Positions 1 through 9,652 of a stretch of 64,000 nucleotides of DNA are shown piece by piece. Origin of the DNA: Pseudomonas multiresinivorans. Its GTDB lineage: Bacteria > Pseudomonadota > Gammaproteobacteria > Pseudomonadales > Pseudomonadaceae. A model generated the notes under the pieces. The model had not been told where the DNA came from. It worked only from the letters and a program-made list of their open reading frames with translations, and made no database searches. Numbering within the stretch: position 1 is the first letter of the stretch; each line of letters starts with the position of its first letter. The position numbers and the translations under genes are program-made. The stretch is from positions 4,278,001 to 4,342,000 of the forward strand of contig NZ_CP048833.1 in NCBI RefSeq assembly GCF_012971725.1. Direction: 5' to 3'.

Positions 1-502
1 CGCTCTTGAGGACGCGGAAATCGCCTTCGCCGGCGTCGAACGACAGGTCGTCGCAGAACAGCACGAAACGCTGCGGCAGCCCCTGGATCTGCTCGACCAC
101 GCGCGGCAGGTCGGCCAGGTGGTCGCGTTCGATCTCGATCAGGCGCAGCCCTTCGCCGGCCAGCTCCGCCAGCAGTGCGCGGACCAGCGAGGACTTGCCG
201 GTGCCTCGGGCGCCCCACAGCAGTGCATGGTTGGCCGGTTGGCCGGCGACGAACTGCCGGGTATTGCGCGCCAGTTGCTCGCGCTGCCGGTCGACGCCCA
301 GCAGGTCGTCCAGGCGCAGGTCGAGGCTGACCTTCAACGGCTGCAGATAACCGCTGCGGCCGTCACGGTGCCAGCGCGCCGCCAGGCTCTGCTGCCAGTC
401 CACGGTTTCGCGGGCGGCGGGCAGCAAAGGTTCCAGGCGCACCATCAGCGCTTCGGCGCGGGCAAGAAAATCGTTCAGGCGGGAATCCACGCGGGTCTCC
501 AT
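1..502 (-). CDS. DUF815-type AAA+ ATPase, 3' part cut by window edge
   Basis: The reading frame opens at the ATG at 502 (METRVDSRLNDFLARAEAL) and stays open to base 1, so the C-terminus is missing. It shows a Walker A motif (GARGTGKSSLVRALL, about residues 97-111) and a Walker B-like strand (RFVLFCDDLSF), with an upstream helical region containing DDLLGVDRQREQL. This order is typical of the DUF815 family of stand-alone ATP-binding proteins, whose substrate is unknown. It is divergent from the hybrid kinase at 629. Family assignment is from motif recognition only; no partner enzyme is visible. Confidence 0.8.
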   Translation of the reverse strand, partial: METRVDSRLNDFLARAEALMVRLEPLLPAARETVDWQQSLAARWHRDGRSGYLQPLKVSLDLRLDDLLGVDRQREQLARNTRQFVAGQPANHALLWGARGTGKSSLVRALLAELAGEGLRLIEIERDHLADLPRVVEQIQGLPQRFVLFCDDLSFDAGEGDFRVLKS

Positions 503-628
503 ATTCTTCGACGCGGCTCTTCGGGTTAAGAACCGGGAATTTCTTCGCCTTCGGGCTATCCCGACAGACGGTTCCGATGGGCTATGCTACGCCGCAGGAA
601 AGCTTCTGCGAGGCGACGCTCCGCAACC

Positions 629-2950
<2,322 letters not shown>

Positions 2951-2951
2951 T

Positions 2952-3422
2952 TCAGGCGCCCAGCTGGGTCAATTGCCACAGCAGGCCGTCCAACTGCTCG
3001 CGCAGGCCATCGGTGACGCTCAGATCGATACCGCTGCGGCACAGCAGTTCCTCACGCAGCGGCAGCACCTTATCGCGCAACGCAGCCCCCTCCGCCGTCA
3101 GGCCCAGGTGCACCTCACGCTCGTCATCCTGCGCGCGACGGCGCTGCACCAGGCCCAGTTGCTCCAGGCGCTTGAGCAGCGGCGTAAGGGTGCCGGAGTC
3201 AAGCATCAACCGCTCGCCCAGAGCCTTCACCGAAGGCTGTTCCGGCGGCTCGGCCTGCCACTCCCAGAGCACCAGCATGGCCAGGTACTGCGGGTAGGTC
3301 AGGCCGAGCGCTTCGAGCATCGGCCGGTAGCCACGGATCACCGCGCGGGACACGGCGTACAGGCGGAAGCACAGCTGGTTGTCCAGTTGCAGCTCTGCGG
3401 GCAGGGATACAGCATCTTTCAT
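2952..3422 (-). CDS. ospR: OspR/OhrR-type MarR redox regulator
   Basis: MarR-family repressor of 156 residues that senses peroxide through cysteines. The N-terminal signature LQLDNQLCF puts the reactive Cys at 18, and a second Cys at 128 could form the disulfide, as in OhrR/OspR proteins. The winged helix is around residues 62-110 (LMLDSGTLTPLLKRLEQLG, then DDERE). In P. aeruginosa OspR (PA2825) represses the adjacent glutathione peroxidase gene and affects pigment and virulence. Here its ATG overlaps the stop codon of gpx (bases 3420-3424), so the two form one operon with coupled translation. A 40-bp palindrome upstream of gpx is the likely operator. A longer frame from 3530 exists but lies inside gpx. 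Confidence 0.88.
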   Translation of the reverse strand: MKDAVSLPAELQLDNQLCFRLYAVSRAVIRGYRPMLEALGLTYPQYLAMLVLWEWQAEPPEQPSVKALGERLMLDSGTLTPLLKRLEQLGLVQRRRAQDDEREVHLGLTAEGAALRDKVLPLREELLCRSGIDLSVTDGLREQLDGLLWQLTQLGA

Positions 3423-3904
3423 CACAGCAGCGCTTCGATCTCGGCGGACAGTTGCTCGGGCTTGGTGGTCGGGGCAAAGCGCTTGATCACCTTGCCATCC
3501 TGGCCGATGAGGAACTTGGTGAAGTTCCACTTGATGCCCTGGCTGCCCAGCAGGCCCGGCGCGCGCTTCTTCAGTTGCACATAAAGCGGGTGGGCCTCGG
3601 CGCCGTTGACGTCGATCTTCTTGAACAGCGGGAAGCTCACGCCGAAATTCAACTCGCAGAACTGGGTGATTTCCCCTTCGTTACCGGGCTCCTGCTTGCC
3701 GAACTGGTTGCAGGGGAAACCGAGCACCACCAGGCCCTTGTCCTTGTACTGCCGCCAGAGCTTCTCCAGCCCCTTGTACTGCGGAGTGAAGCCGCACTGG
3801 CTGGCGGTATTCACCACCAGCAACGCCTTGCCGCCGAAATCGGCGAGGGTCTTCTGTTCGCCCTTGATGGTAGTCACGGGAATGTTCAGCAGTGCATCGC
3901 TCAT
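3422..3904 (-). CDS. Glutathione peroxidase family thiol peroxidase
   Basis: Cytoplasmic peroxidase of 160 residues that reduces hydroperoxides with thiol donors. The catalytic motif NTASQCGFT carries the peroxidatic Cys37; FPCNQFGKQEPG holds the conserved Gln and a second Cys65; WNFTKFL supplies the conserved Trp/Asn. It is a Cys, not selenocysteine, enzyme, as usual in bacteria, and full length. It is the first gene of the gpx-ospR operon, preceded by a perfect palindromic operator at 3941-3980, so it should be induced by organic peroxide through OspR. Matches PA2826 by position and sequence character. Confidence 0.92.
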   Translation of the reverse strand: MSDALLNIPVTTIKGEQKTLADFGGKALLVVNTASQCGFTPQYKGLEKLWRQYKDKGLVVLGFPCNQFGKQEPGNEGEITQFCELNFGVSFPLFKKIDVNGAEAHPLYVQLKKRAPGLLGSQGIKWNFTKFLIGQDGKVIKRFAPTTKPEQLSAEIEALL

Positions 3905-3940
3905 CGGACATGGCTCCGGGGGAAGTGGGAAATTTAATAG

Positions 3941-3980
3941 TAGTGATCAATTAAATTGCATGCAATTTAATTGATCACTA
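3941..3980. promoter_or_regulatory. Perfect 40-bp palindrome, probable OspR operator
   Basis: The left arm TAGTGATCAATTAAATTGCA is followed at once by its exact reverse complement, with no spacer (centre between 3960 and 3961). Each arm also holds an OhrR-type core (AATTAAATT), so two dyads sit inside one large dyad. It lies 36 bases upstream of the gpx start, where an autoregulating MarR repressor would bind. Function is inferred from position and from known OhrR-family sites. Confidence 0.75.
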
Positions 3981-4009
3981 ATCACCCACTGAATGCCTCA
4001 CCATCACCC

Positions 4010-4089
4010 TGTAGGAGCGAGCTTGCTCGCGAACGAATGTTCCGGCGGCAACCGAACTGGGCGGGTTCGCGAGCAAGCTCGCTCCTACA
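4010..4089. repeat. REP-type inverted pair (REPIN)
   Basis: TGTAGGAGCGAGCTTGCTCG opens the element and its reverse complement closes it, with about 30 bases between. This is the common Pseudomonas REP sequence. A second pair is at 9499-9574. Such pairs are mobilised by RAYT transposases; none is seen in the window. Confidence 0.85.
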
Positions 4090-4095
4090 AAAAGC

Positions 4096-4124
4096 AAAAA
4101 AAGGCCCGCTCGGTGGCGGGCCTT
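4096..4124 (-). terminator. Rho-independent terminator of msrB
   Basis: Read on the minus strand, a GGCCCGC / GCGGGCC stem with a 6-base loop is followed by a run of seven T. It starts a few bases after the msrB stop codon. Confidence 0.85.
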
Positions 4125-4128
4125 GGGT

Positions 4129-4524
4129 TCACGCTTTCGGCACCAACTTCAACGACGCCGAATTGATGCAGTAGCGCAGCCCGGTTGGCCGTGGGCCGTC
4201 GGGGAAGACGTGGCCCAGGTGCGCATCGCACTTGCCGCAGCGCACTTCGATGCGATGCATGCCATGGCTGAAGTCTTCCAACTCCTTCACCACTTCGCCG
4301 TTGACCGGCTGGAAGTAGCTCGGCCAGCCGCTGCCGGAGTCGTACTTGGCGTCGGAATCGAACAGCGCGGTACCGCAGCACACGCAGTGGTAGATGCCGG
4401 GTGTCTTGGTGTCGTGGTATTCGCCGGTGAAGGCGCGCTCGGTGCCGCCCAGACGGCAGACATGGAACTGCTCGTCGGTGAGTTCGTCACGCCAGGAATC
4501 CAGGGGCTTTTCCAGCTTTTCCAT
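4129..4524 (-). CDS. msrB: Peptide-methionine (R)-S-oxide reductase MsrB
   Basis: Repairs methionine-R-sulfoxide in oxidised proteins. The 131-residue protein has the two zinc-binding CxxC pairs (HCVCCGTALF and VRCGKCDAHLGHVF), the substrate segment GSGWPSYF, and the catalytic Cys in LRYCINSASL near the C-terminus. The start at 4524 has a strong GGAGGTAG ribosome site; a much longer frame continues upstream to 5472 but is only read-through into the opposite strand of the aminotransferase gene. Its place beside gpx-ospR fits an oxidative-stress neighbourhood (PA2827 position). Confidence 0.95.
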   Translation of the reverse strand: MEKLEKPLDSWRDELTDEQFHVCRLGGTERAFTGEYHDTKTPGIYHCVCCGTALFDSDAKYDSGSGWPSYFQPVNGEVVKELEDFSHGMHRIEVRCGKCDAHLGHVFPDGPRPTGLRYCINSASLKLVPKA

Positions 4525-4815
4525 CGATCTACCTCCATTAATGGAAAAAATGCCCGATACCTCCTTTTCCGGGAATCGGGCCGCACGTATGATGCGCGTG
4601 GTTAACGTCAGGTTCAGAATCTGCCGCACAGAGACATTCTCGCGATAGAAAAGCCTTAAAAACTCTACTTTTTCGAGAAATCCACTGTTTTCCTGTCGAT
4701 TTTCAGGGTCGATACCAGGGAAAAGCACTTCCGAACCCATCATTTGACGCCAGTCTGTCACCCGCGTTACAGCCTGCCAAGTCGCCGGCCGCGGACTATT
4801 TCGGAATCCCAGATC

Positions 4816-6027
4816 ATGCAGGTCACCAAATCGAACAAGCTCGCCAACGTCTGCTACGACATTCGCGGGCCCGTGCTCAAGCACGCCAAACGCCTGGAAG
4901 AGGAAGGCCATCGCATCCTCAAGCTGAACATCGGCAACCCGGCGCCGTTCGGTTTCGAGGCACCGGATGAAATCCTCCAGGATGTCATCCGCAACCTGCC
5001 CACCGCCCAGGGCTACAGCGACTCCAAGGGCCTGTTCAGCGCGCGCAAGGCGGTAATGCAGTACTACCAGCAGAAGCAGGTGGAAGGCGTCGGCATCGAG
5101 GACATCTACCTGGGCAACGGCGTGTCCGAACTGATCGTCATGGCCCTGCAGGCGCTGCTCAACAACGGTGACGAGGTGCTGATTCCGGCGCCCGACTACC
5201 CGCTGTGGACCGCCTCGGTCGCCCTCTCCGGCGGCAAGCCGGTGCACTATCTCTGCGACGAGCAGGCCGGCTGGTTCCCCGACGTCGCCGACATGAAGGC
5301 GAAGATCACCAGCAATACCAAGGCCCTGGTGTTGATCAACCCGAACAACCCCACCGGCGCGGTCTACTCCAAGGAAGTGCTGCTGGACATCGTCGAGCTG
5401 GCGCGCCAGCACAACCTGGTGATCTTCTCCGACGAGATCTACGACAAGATCCTCTACGACGAGGCCCAGCACATCTCCACCGCGTCGCTGGCGCCGGACG
5501 TGCTCTGCCTGACCTTCAACGGCCTGTCCAAGTCCTACCGGGTAGCGGGCTTCCGCTCCGGCTGGATCGCCATTTCAGGACCCAAGCACAAGGCACAGAG
5601 CTATATCGAAGGCCTGGACATCCTCGCCAACATGCGCCTGTGCGCCAACGTGCCGAGCCAGCACGCGATCCAGACGGCGCTGGGCGGCTACCAGAGCATC
5701 AACGACCTGGTGCTGCCGGGCGGCCGGCTGCTGGAGCAGCGCAACCGCGCCTGGGAACTGCTCAACGACATCCCCGGCGTCAGCTGCGTGAAGCCCATGG
5801 GCGCGCTGTATGCCTTCCCGCGCATCGACCCGAAGGTCTGCCCGATCCACAACGACGAGAAGTTCGTCCTCGATCTGCTGCTTTCCGAGAAGTTGCTCAT
5901 CGTTCAGGGCACTGCTTTCAACTGGCCCTGGCCGGATCACTTCCGGGTGGTTACCCTGCCTCGACTCGATGACCTGGAACAGGCCATCGGGCGCATTGGT
6001 ACCTTCCTGAAAACCTATCGCCAATAA
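4816..6027 (+). CDS. alaA: AlaA-type alanine/glutamate-pyruvate aminotransferase
   Basis: PLP-dependent class I aminotransferase of 403 residues, making alanine from pyruvate and glutamate. The sequence is close, from memory, to E. coli AlaA throughout: NVCYDIRGPVLKHAKRLEEE at the N-terminus, INPNNPTGAVYSKE, SDEIYDKILYD, and GLSKSYRVAGFRSGW with the PLP-binding Lys, then GTAFNWPWPDHFRVVTLPR near the end. The ATG at 4816 is chosen over one at 4744 because family homology begins there. It is divergent from msrB across 291 bases in which I see no gene. Matches the PA2828 position. Confidence 0.92.
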   Translation: MQVTKSNKLANVCYDIRGPVLKHAKRLEEEGHRILKLNIGNPAPFGFEAPDEILQDVIRNLPTAQGYSDSKGLFSARKAVMQYYQQKQVEGVGIEDIYLGNGVSELIVMALQALLNNGDEVLIPAPDYPLWTASVALSGGKPVHYLCDEQAGWFPDVADMKAKITSNTKALVLINPNNPTGAVYSKEVLLDIVELARQHNLVIFSDEIYDKILYDEAQHISTASLAPDVLCLTFNGLSKSYRVAGFRSGWIAISGPKHKAQSYIEGLDILANMRLCANVPSQHAIQTALGGYQSINDLVLPGGRLLEQRNRAWELLNDIPGVSCVKPMGALYAFPRIDPKVCPIHNDEKFVLDLLLSEKLLIVQGTAFNWPWPDHFRVVTLPRLDDLEQAIGRIGTFLKTYRQ

Positions 6028-6055
6028 ATCATCGCCAGTGAATCCCAGCGCATAA

Positions 6056-6496
6056 ATGGATCTGCAGATCGACGACTTCTACAAGGACGCAGCCGGCGGC
6101 CTGCTGACGCTCTACCAGGCCTTCCCGCGCAAGATCGCCCTCTATGTCGAGGACCTGATCGGCCGGGAAGAGCCCGACGAGTTCGGCCTGCCCAGCACCC
6201 GCCACCAGAGTTGCCTGGGCGCGCTGCTGTGGTTGGCCGAAGAAGGCTACCTGCGCTTCGAGGCAACCATTCGTTACGAAGCATTGGACCAGGCGGTCCT
6301 CAGCGAAAAGGCCTTCCTGCGCCTGACCCGCCTCGTCCCCCATGCTGTGCGCGACGACCAGGAACTGCCGCCCAGCGTGCGCCGCGACCAGGCCACGCTG
6401 GCCAACCAGCTGCGTGAAGCACTGGCCAGTCGGCACGGGGAACGCATCGCCCGGCTGACCCGTCTACTCTTCGAGAGCGACCTGGGGCGCCCGTAG
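6056..6496 (+). CDS. Conserved hypothetical protein (PA2829-like)
   Basis: A 146-residue soluble protein with no signal peptide or membrane helix. It starts 28 bases after alaA and is probably co-transcribed. The middle (LGALLWLAEEGYLRFEATIRYEALDQAVLSEKAFLRL) reads like a winged-helix segment, and the C-terminal half is helical and charged. I do not recognise the family; position corresponds to PA2829. Confidence 0.75.
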   Translation: MDLQIDDFYKDAAGGLLTLYQAFPRKIALYVEDLIGREEPDEFGLPSTRHQSCLGALLWLAEEGYLRFEATIRYEALDQAVLSEKAFLRLTRLVPHAVRDDQELPPSVRRDQATLANQLREALASRHGERIARLTRLLFESDLGRP

Positions 6497-6666
6497 TCCG
6501 GGCAGGCGACACAAGTTGAAATAGTCCCCGAGTTGAATCGCCTGGGGGCCATCCGTATATACCCCGCATACTATTCAGCGATCCCGAGCGCGTTGCGCCC
6601 GGCGATCCGGAAAGCCGCATTCCAAGGCGGCTTTCACCCCGTCACCGTGAGGAGAAGCTATACGCC

Positions 6667-7542
6667 ATGATGCGCATCCTGTTGTTCCTGGCCACCAACC
6701 TGGCAGTTCTGGTGATCGCCAGCATCACCCTGAAACTGCTCGGCGTGGACCGATTCACCGGCCAGAATTACGGTAGCCTTCTGATTTTCTGCGCCGTCTT
6801 CGGCTTCGCCGGCTCCCTGGTTTCGCTGTTCATCTCCAAGTGGATGGCGAAGATGAGCACCGGCACCGAGATCATCAGCCAACCGCGCACCCGCCACGAA
6901 CAGTGGTTGCTGCAGACCGTGGAAGAGCTGTCCCGCGAAGCCGGCATCAAGATGCCGGAAGTGGGTATCTTCCCCGCCTACGAGGCCAACGCCTTCGCCA
7001 CCGGCTGGAACCGCAACGACGCGCTGGTCGCGGTCAGTCAGGGCCTGCTGGAGCGCTTCTCGCCTGAAGAGGTGAAAGCCGTACTCGCCCACGAGATCGG
7101 CCACGTGGCCAACGGCGACATGGTCACCCTGGCGCTGATCCAGGGCGTGGTGAACACCTTCGTGATGTTCTTCGCGCGCATCTTCGGCAACTTCGTCGAC
7201 AAGGTGATCCTGAAGAACGAGGACGGCCCGGGCATCGGCTACTTCGTCGCGACCATCTTCGCCGAGCTGGTCCTGGGCATCCTCGCCAGCATCATCGTCA
7301 TGTGGTTCTCGCGCAAACGCGAATACCGCGCCGACGAAGCCGGCGCCCGCCTCGCCAGCACCGGCGCGATGATCGCCGCCCTGCAACGCCTGCGCGCCGA
7401 ACAGGGTGTGCCGGTGCAGATGCCCGACTCGCTGCAGGCCTTCGGCATCAACGGCAACCTCAAGCATGGCCTCGCCGGCCTGTTCATGAGCCACCCGCCG
7501 CTGGAAGAGCGCATCGAGGCCCTGCGCGCCGCCGGCCGCTAA
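6667..7542 (+). CDS. htpX: Membrane zinc protease HtpX
   Basis: M48 inner-membrane metalloprotease (291 residues, normal length) that degrades misfolded membrane proteins together with FtsH. Two N-terminal membrane helices (LLFLATNLAVLVIASITL and LLIFCAVFGFAGSLVSLF) are followed by the zinc motif H142-E143-I-G-H146 and the third ligand Glu in REYRADEAGA; two further hydrophobic segments lie between (VNTFVMFFARIFG, ELVLGILASIIVMWF). A GAGGAG ribosome site precedes the ATG. A strong terminator follows. Confidence 0.95.
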   Translation: MMRILLFLATNLAVLVIASITLKLLGVDRFTGQNYGSLLIFCAVFGFAGSLVSLFISKWMAKMSTGTEIISQPRTRHEQWLLQTVEELSREAGIKMPEVGIFPAYEANAFATGWNRNDALVAVSQGLLERFSPEEVKAVLAHEIGHVANGDMVTLALIQGVVNTFVMFFARIFGNFVDKVILKNEDGPGIGYFVATIFAELVLGILASIIVMWFSRKREYRADEAGARLASTGAMIAALQRLRAEQGVPVQMPDSLQAFGINGNLKHGLAGLFMSHPPLEERIEALRAAGR

Positions 7543-7553
7543 GCTTCGACGCG

Positions 7554-7588
7554 ACAAAAAAGGGCGACCCTCGGGTCGCCCTTTTTCA
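7554..7588. terminator. Bidirectional terminator htpX/tpm
   Basis: GGGCGACCC and GGGTCGCCC form a 9-bp stem flanked by A-run and T-run, so it can serve both converging genes. Confidence 0.88.
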
Positions 7589-7598
7589 TGCCTGCGAT

Positions 7599-8255
7599 TC
7601 AGCCCCGGCGCAGCGCAAACACCACTTCGTCCAGATGTCCTACACCACGCTTGAGAAACTTCGGGTTCTCCGCCAGCACATCGAGGCGCTCCACCTCCGT
7701 CACCTCCCAGTCCTCGGCGAAGAGCTCGTGCACTTCCTTCGCCAGCACGGCGAACGGCGGGCCATCCATCTCGGCCTGCGGGTATTCCAGGGTCACCAGC
7801 AGTCCGCGCGTGCGAGGCGGCAGGATGCGCTGCAGATGAGCCGCATAGTCGGCGCGCAGGTCCGGCGGCAAGGCGATCAGCGCCGCGCGGTCGTACAGCG
7901 CGCTGCACCCCGCTACCTGTTCAGCGGTGACATCGAAGAAATCGCCCTGGAGAATTTCCAGGCGCTCGAAGCTGTAGCGGCGCAGCGCGCCATCCTCGGT
8001 GACCTGCGGAGTGACGCCCAGCTCGGTGAAGAAGTCGACGGCGGCGCGCTCGGCCAGTTCGACTCCCAGCACGCGATATCCCCATTGCGCCAGCCAGAGC
8101 ATGTCCAGGCTCTTGCCGCATAGCGGCACCAGCACCTGCGACTCCTCGGGCAACCCCAGGCCCGGCCAGTTGCGCTGCAGGCCGGGGTTCACCGACTGCT
8201 GATGGAAACCGATTTCATTGCGCGCCCAGCGCGACTGCCAGAACTCATGCTGCAT
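7599..8255 (-). CDS. tpm: Thiopurine S-methyltransferase (tellurite/selenite methylation)
   Basis: SAM-dependent methyltransferase of 218 residues. The N-terminus (FWQSRWARNEIGFHQ...VNPGLQRNW) and the SAM-binding segment VLVPLCGKSLDMLWLAQWGYRVLGVELAERA are diagnostic of bacterial TPMTs, which methylate thiopurines and selenium or tellurium oxyanions. The acidic strand CSALYDRAALIALPP follows, as expected. The start is at the first Met. Position fits PA2832. It converges with htpX at a shared terminator. Confidence 0.93.
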   Translation of the reverse strand: MQHEFWQSRWARNEIGFHQQSVNPGLQRNWPGLGLPEESQVLVPLCGKSLDMLWLAQWGYRVLGVELAERAAVDFFTELGVTPQVTEDGALRRYSFERLEILQGDFFDVTAEQVAGCSALYDRAALIALPPDLRADYAAHLQRILPPRTRGLLVTLEYPQAEMDGPPFAVLAKEVHELFAEDWEVTEVERLDVLAENPKFLKRGVGHLDEVVFALRRG

Positions 8256-8266
8256 AGATCACCTGC

Positions 8267-8476
8267 TCAAACACTGCGCAAAGCGCGGGGCAGCAGCGAG
8301 CGCCACCAGGCGCCGCGCCGCTCGCGCTGACTTTCTCCGGCCTCGAGGATCTTCAGCCGCACCTGATCACCGCGGACCCGCTGCACGCAGATTTCGGTGC
8401 CGTCCTCCAGACGGAGGCAGTCGCCGATCTCGAGCATCAGGACTTGTTCGCCTTGCTGCATAGCTGAATTCGCCAT
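8267..8476 (-). CDS. Small CsrA-like protein (divergent)
   Basis: A 69-residue protein ending 11 bases before tpm starts, so probably its upstream operon partner. Residues IGDCLRLEDGTEICVQRV and the following RGDQVRLKI align without gaps over 27 positions to the CsrA/RsmA segment that begins VGETLMIGDDV and ends GNQVRIGV; the positions of the RNA-contacting Leu4 and Arg44 of CsrA are also Leu and Arg here. It lacks the usual LTRR start and has a basic, Trp-containing tail (RRGAWWRSLLPRALRSV). The start is uncertain: ATG at 8476, ATG at 8461, or TTG at 8497. RNA binding is inference from alignment by eye. Confidence 0.6.
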   Translation of the reverse strand: MANSAMQQGEQVLMLEIGDCLRLEDGTEICVQRVRGDQVRLKILEAGESQRERRGAWWRSLLPRALRSV

Positions 8477-8713
8477 CTGTTTCGGAAATTTCCGCAAACT
8501 CTAACGCATAGTCCGACTGACATCCTGCCAAAGCGATTCCTGGTCGCTGACTCCACGACTCTGCAACCGAGTTGGCACTTCGGCAGCGATGTCATTCAAG
8601 GGAATGAGCACAGATAAACAATCGATCATGCCGATCATTTTCGTCAAAAACCTATACTGGATATCGATCTTTATCCGCGTGAACATAGGGACATTCAAGT
8701 AGCGAGGTTCGCC

Positions 8714-9484
8714 ATGCTCCCTGCCCTGTTCATCTCCCACGGCTCCCCCATGCTGGCCCTGGACCCCGGCGCCAGTGATGCGCCCTTGAAGCGCCTAGCC
8801 CGCGAGCTGCCACGCCCGAAAGCCATCCTGGTGGTCTCCGCCCACTGGGAAACCCCGGACCTGCGCATCACCGCCTCGCCCATGCCGGACACCTGGCACG
8901 ACTTCTACGGCTTTCCGCCCGAGCTCTACGCCGTGCAGTACCCGGCCACCGGCTCGCCGGAGCTGGCGCAGCGGGTCGCCGAACTGCTGACCGAGGCTGG
9001 CCTGCCTGCCACCCTCGACCCCGAACGCCCGCTGGACCACGGCGCCTGGGTGCCGCTGAGCCTGATGTACCCGGAAGCCGATATCCCCGTCGTGCAGTTG
9101 TCCCTGCCCAGCCGCCTCGGCGCCCCCATGCAGCACCGGGTCGGCGCTGCCCTGCGCAAGCTGCGCGATGAAGGCATCCTGCTGATCGGCTCAGGCAGCA
9201 TCACCCACAACCTGGGCGAACTGGACTGGCACGCAGGCCCCGAGGTGATCACCCCCTGGGCCAAGGCGTTCCGCGACTGGATGGTGGCGCGCCTGGAAGC
9301 CGACGACGAAGCCGCCTTGTTCGACTATCGCCGGCAGGCTCCCTACGCGATACGCAACCACCCACGCGACGAGCACCTGCTTCCGCTGTATTTCGCCCGC
9401 GGCGCCGGTGGTTCTGCGATGACGGTGGAGCACGCCGGCTTCACGCTTGGCGCGCTGGGGATGGATATCTACCGCTTCGACTAA
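8714..9484 (+). CDS. ygiD: DODA-type extradiol dioxygenase family protein (YgiD-like)
   Basis: LigB-superfamily (class III extradiol) non-heme iron or zinc protein of 256 residues. The family start PALFISHGSPMLALD carries the first metal His; AHWETPDLRI, DHGAWVPLSLMYPEADIPVVQLSL and GSGSITHNL hold further conserved His. E. coli YgiD acts on DOPA in vitro, but the natural substrate of this branch is not settled. It stands alone between a 240-base gap and a REP element and terminator. The upstream gap shows no convincing gene. Confidence 0.9.
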   Translation: MLPALFISHGSPMLALDPGASDAPLKRLARELPRPKAILVVSAHWETPDLRITASPMPDTWHDFYGFPPELYAVQYPATGSPELAQRVAELLTEAGLPATLDPERPLDHGAWVPLSLMYPEADIPVVQLSLPSRLGAPMQHRVGAALRKLRDEGILLIGSGSITHNLGELDWHAGPEVITPWAKAFRDWMVARLEADDEAALFDYRRQAPYAIRNHPRDEHLLPLYFARGAGGSAMTVEHAGFTLGALGMDIYRFD

Positions 9485-9498
9485 GTCTGCACCGCCTT

Positions 9499-9574
9499 TG
9501 TAGGAGCGAGCTTGCTCGCGAACCGCCCAACTCCGAAGCTGCCGCGAGAAGTTCGCGAGCAAGCTCGCTCCTAA
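9499..9574. repeat. REP-type inverted pair (REPIN), second copy
   Basis: Same outer sequence as the copy at 4010: TGTAGGAGCGAGCTTGCTCG, then its inverted copy ending GCTCGCTCCTA, with a different centre. Both copies sit in intergenic 3' regions. Confidence 0.85.
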
Positions 9575-9603
9575 AGATCTGAACCGGGCAAATACCGGAA
9601 ATG

Positions 9604-9631
9604 AAAAAGCCCCGCCAAGGCGGGGCTTTTT
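9604..9631. terminator. Bidirectional terminator ygiD/deaD
   Basis: AAAAAGCCCCGCC, two bases, GGCGGGGCTTTTT: an uninterrupted stem with A- and T-runs, between two converging genes. Confidence 0.9.
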
Positions 9632-9652
9632 CATTCACGAGAGACTGACGAA

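Noticed and set aside
4129..5472. 447-residue frame that includes msrB
   Set aside because: The first 316 residues run antisense to alaA and through its promoter; msrB homology and ribosome site begin at 4524.
8501..8740. 79-residue minus-strand frame upstream of ygiD
   Set aside because: No ribosome site, no recognisable protein, overlaps the ygiD promoter and start.
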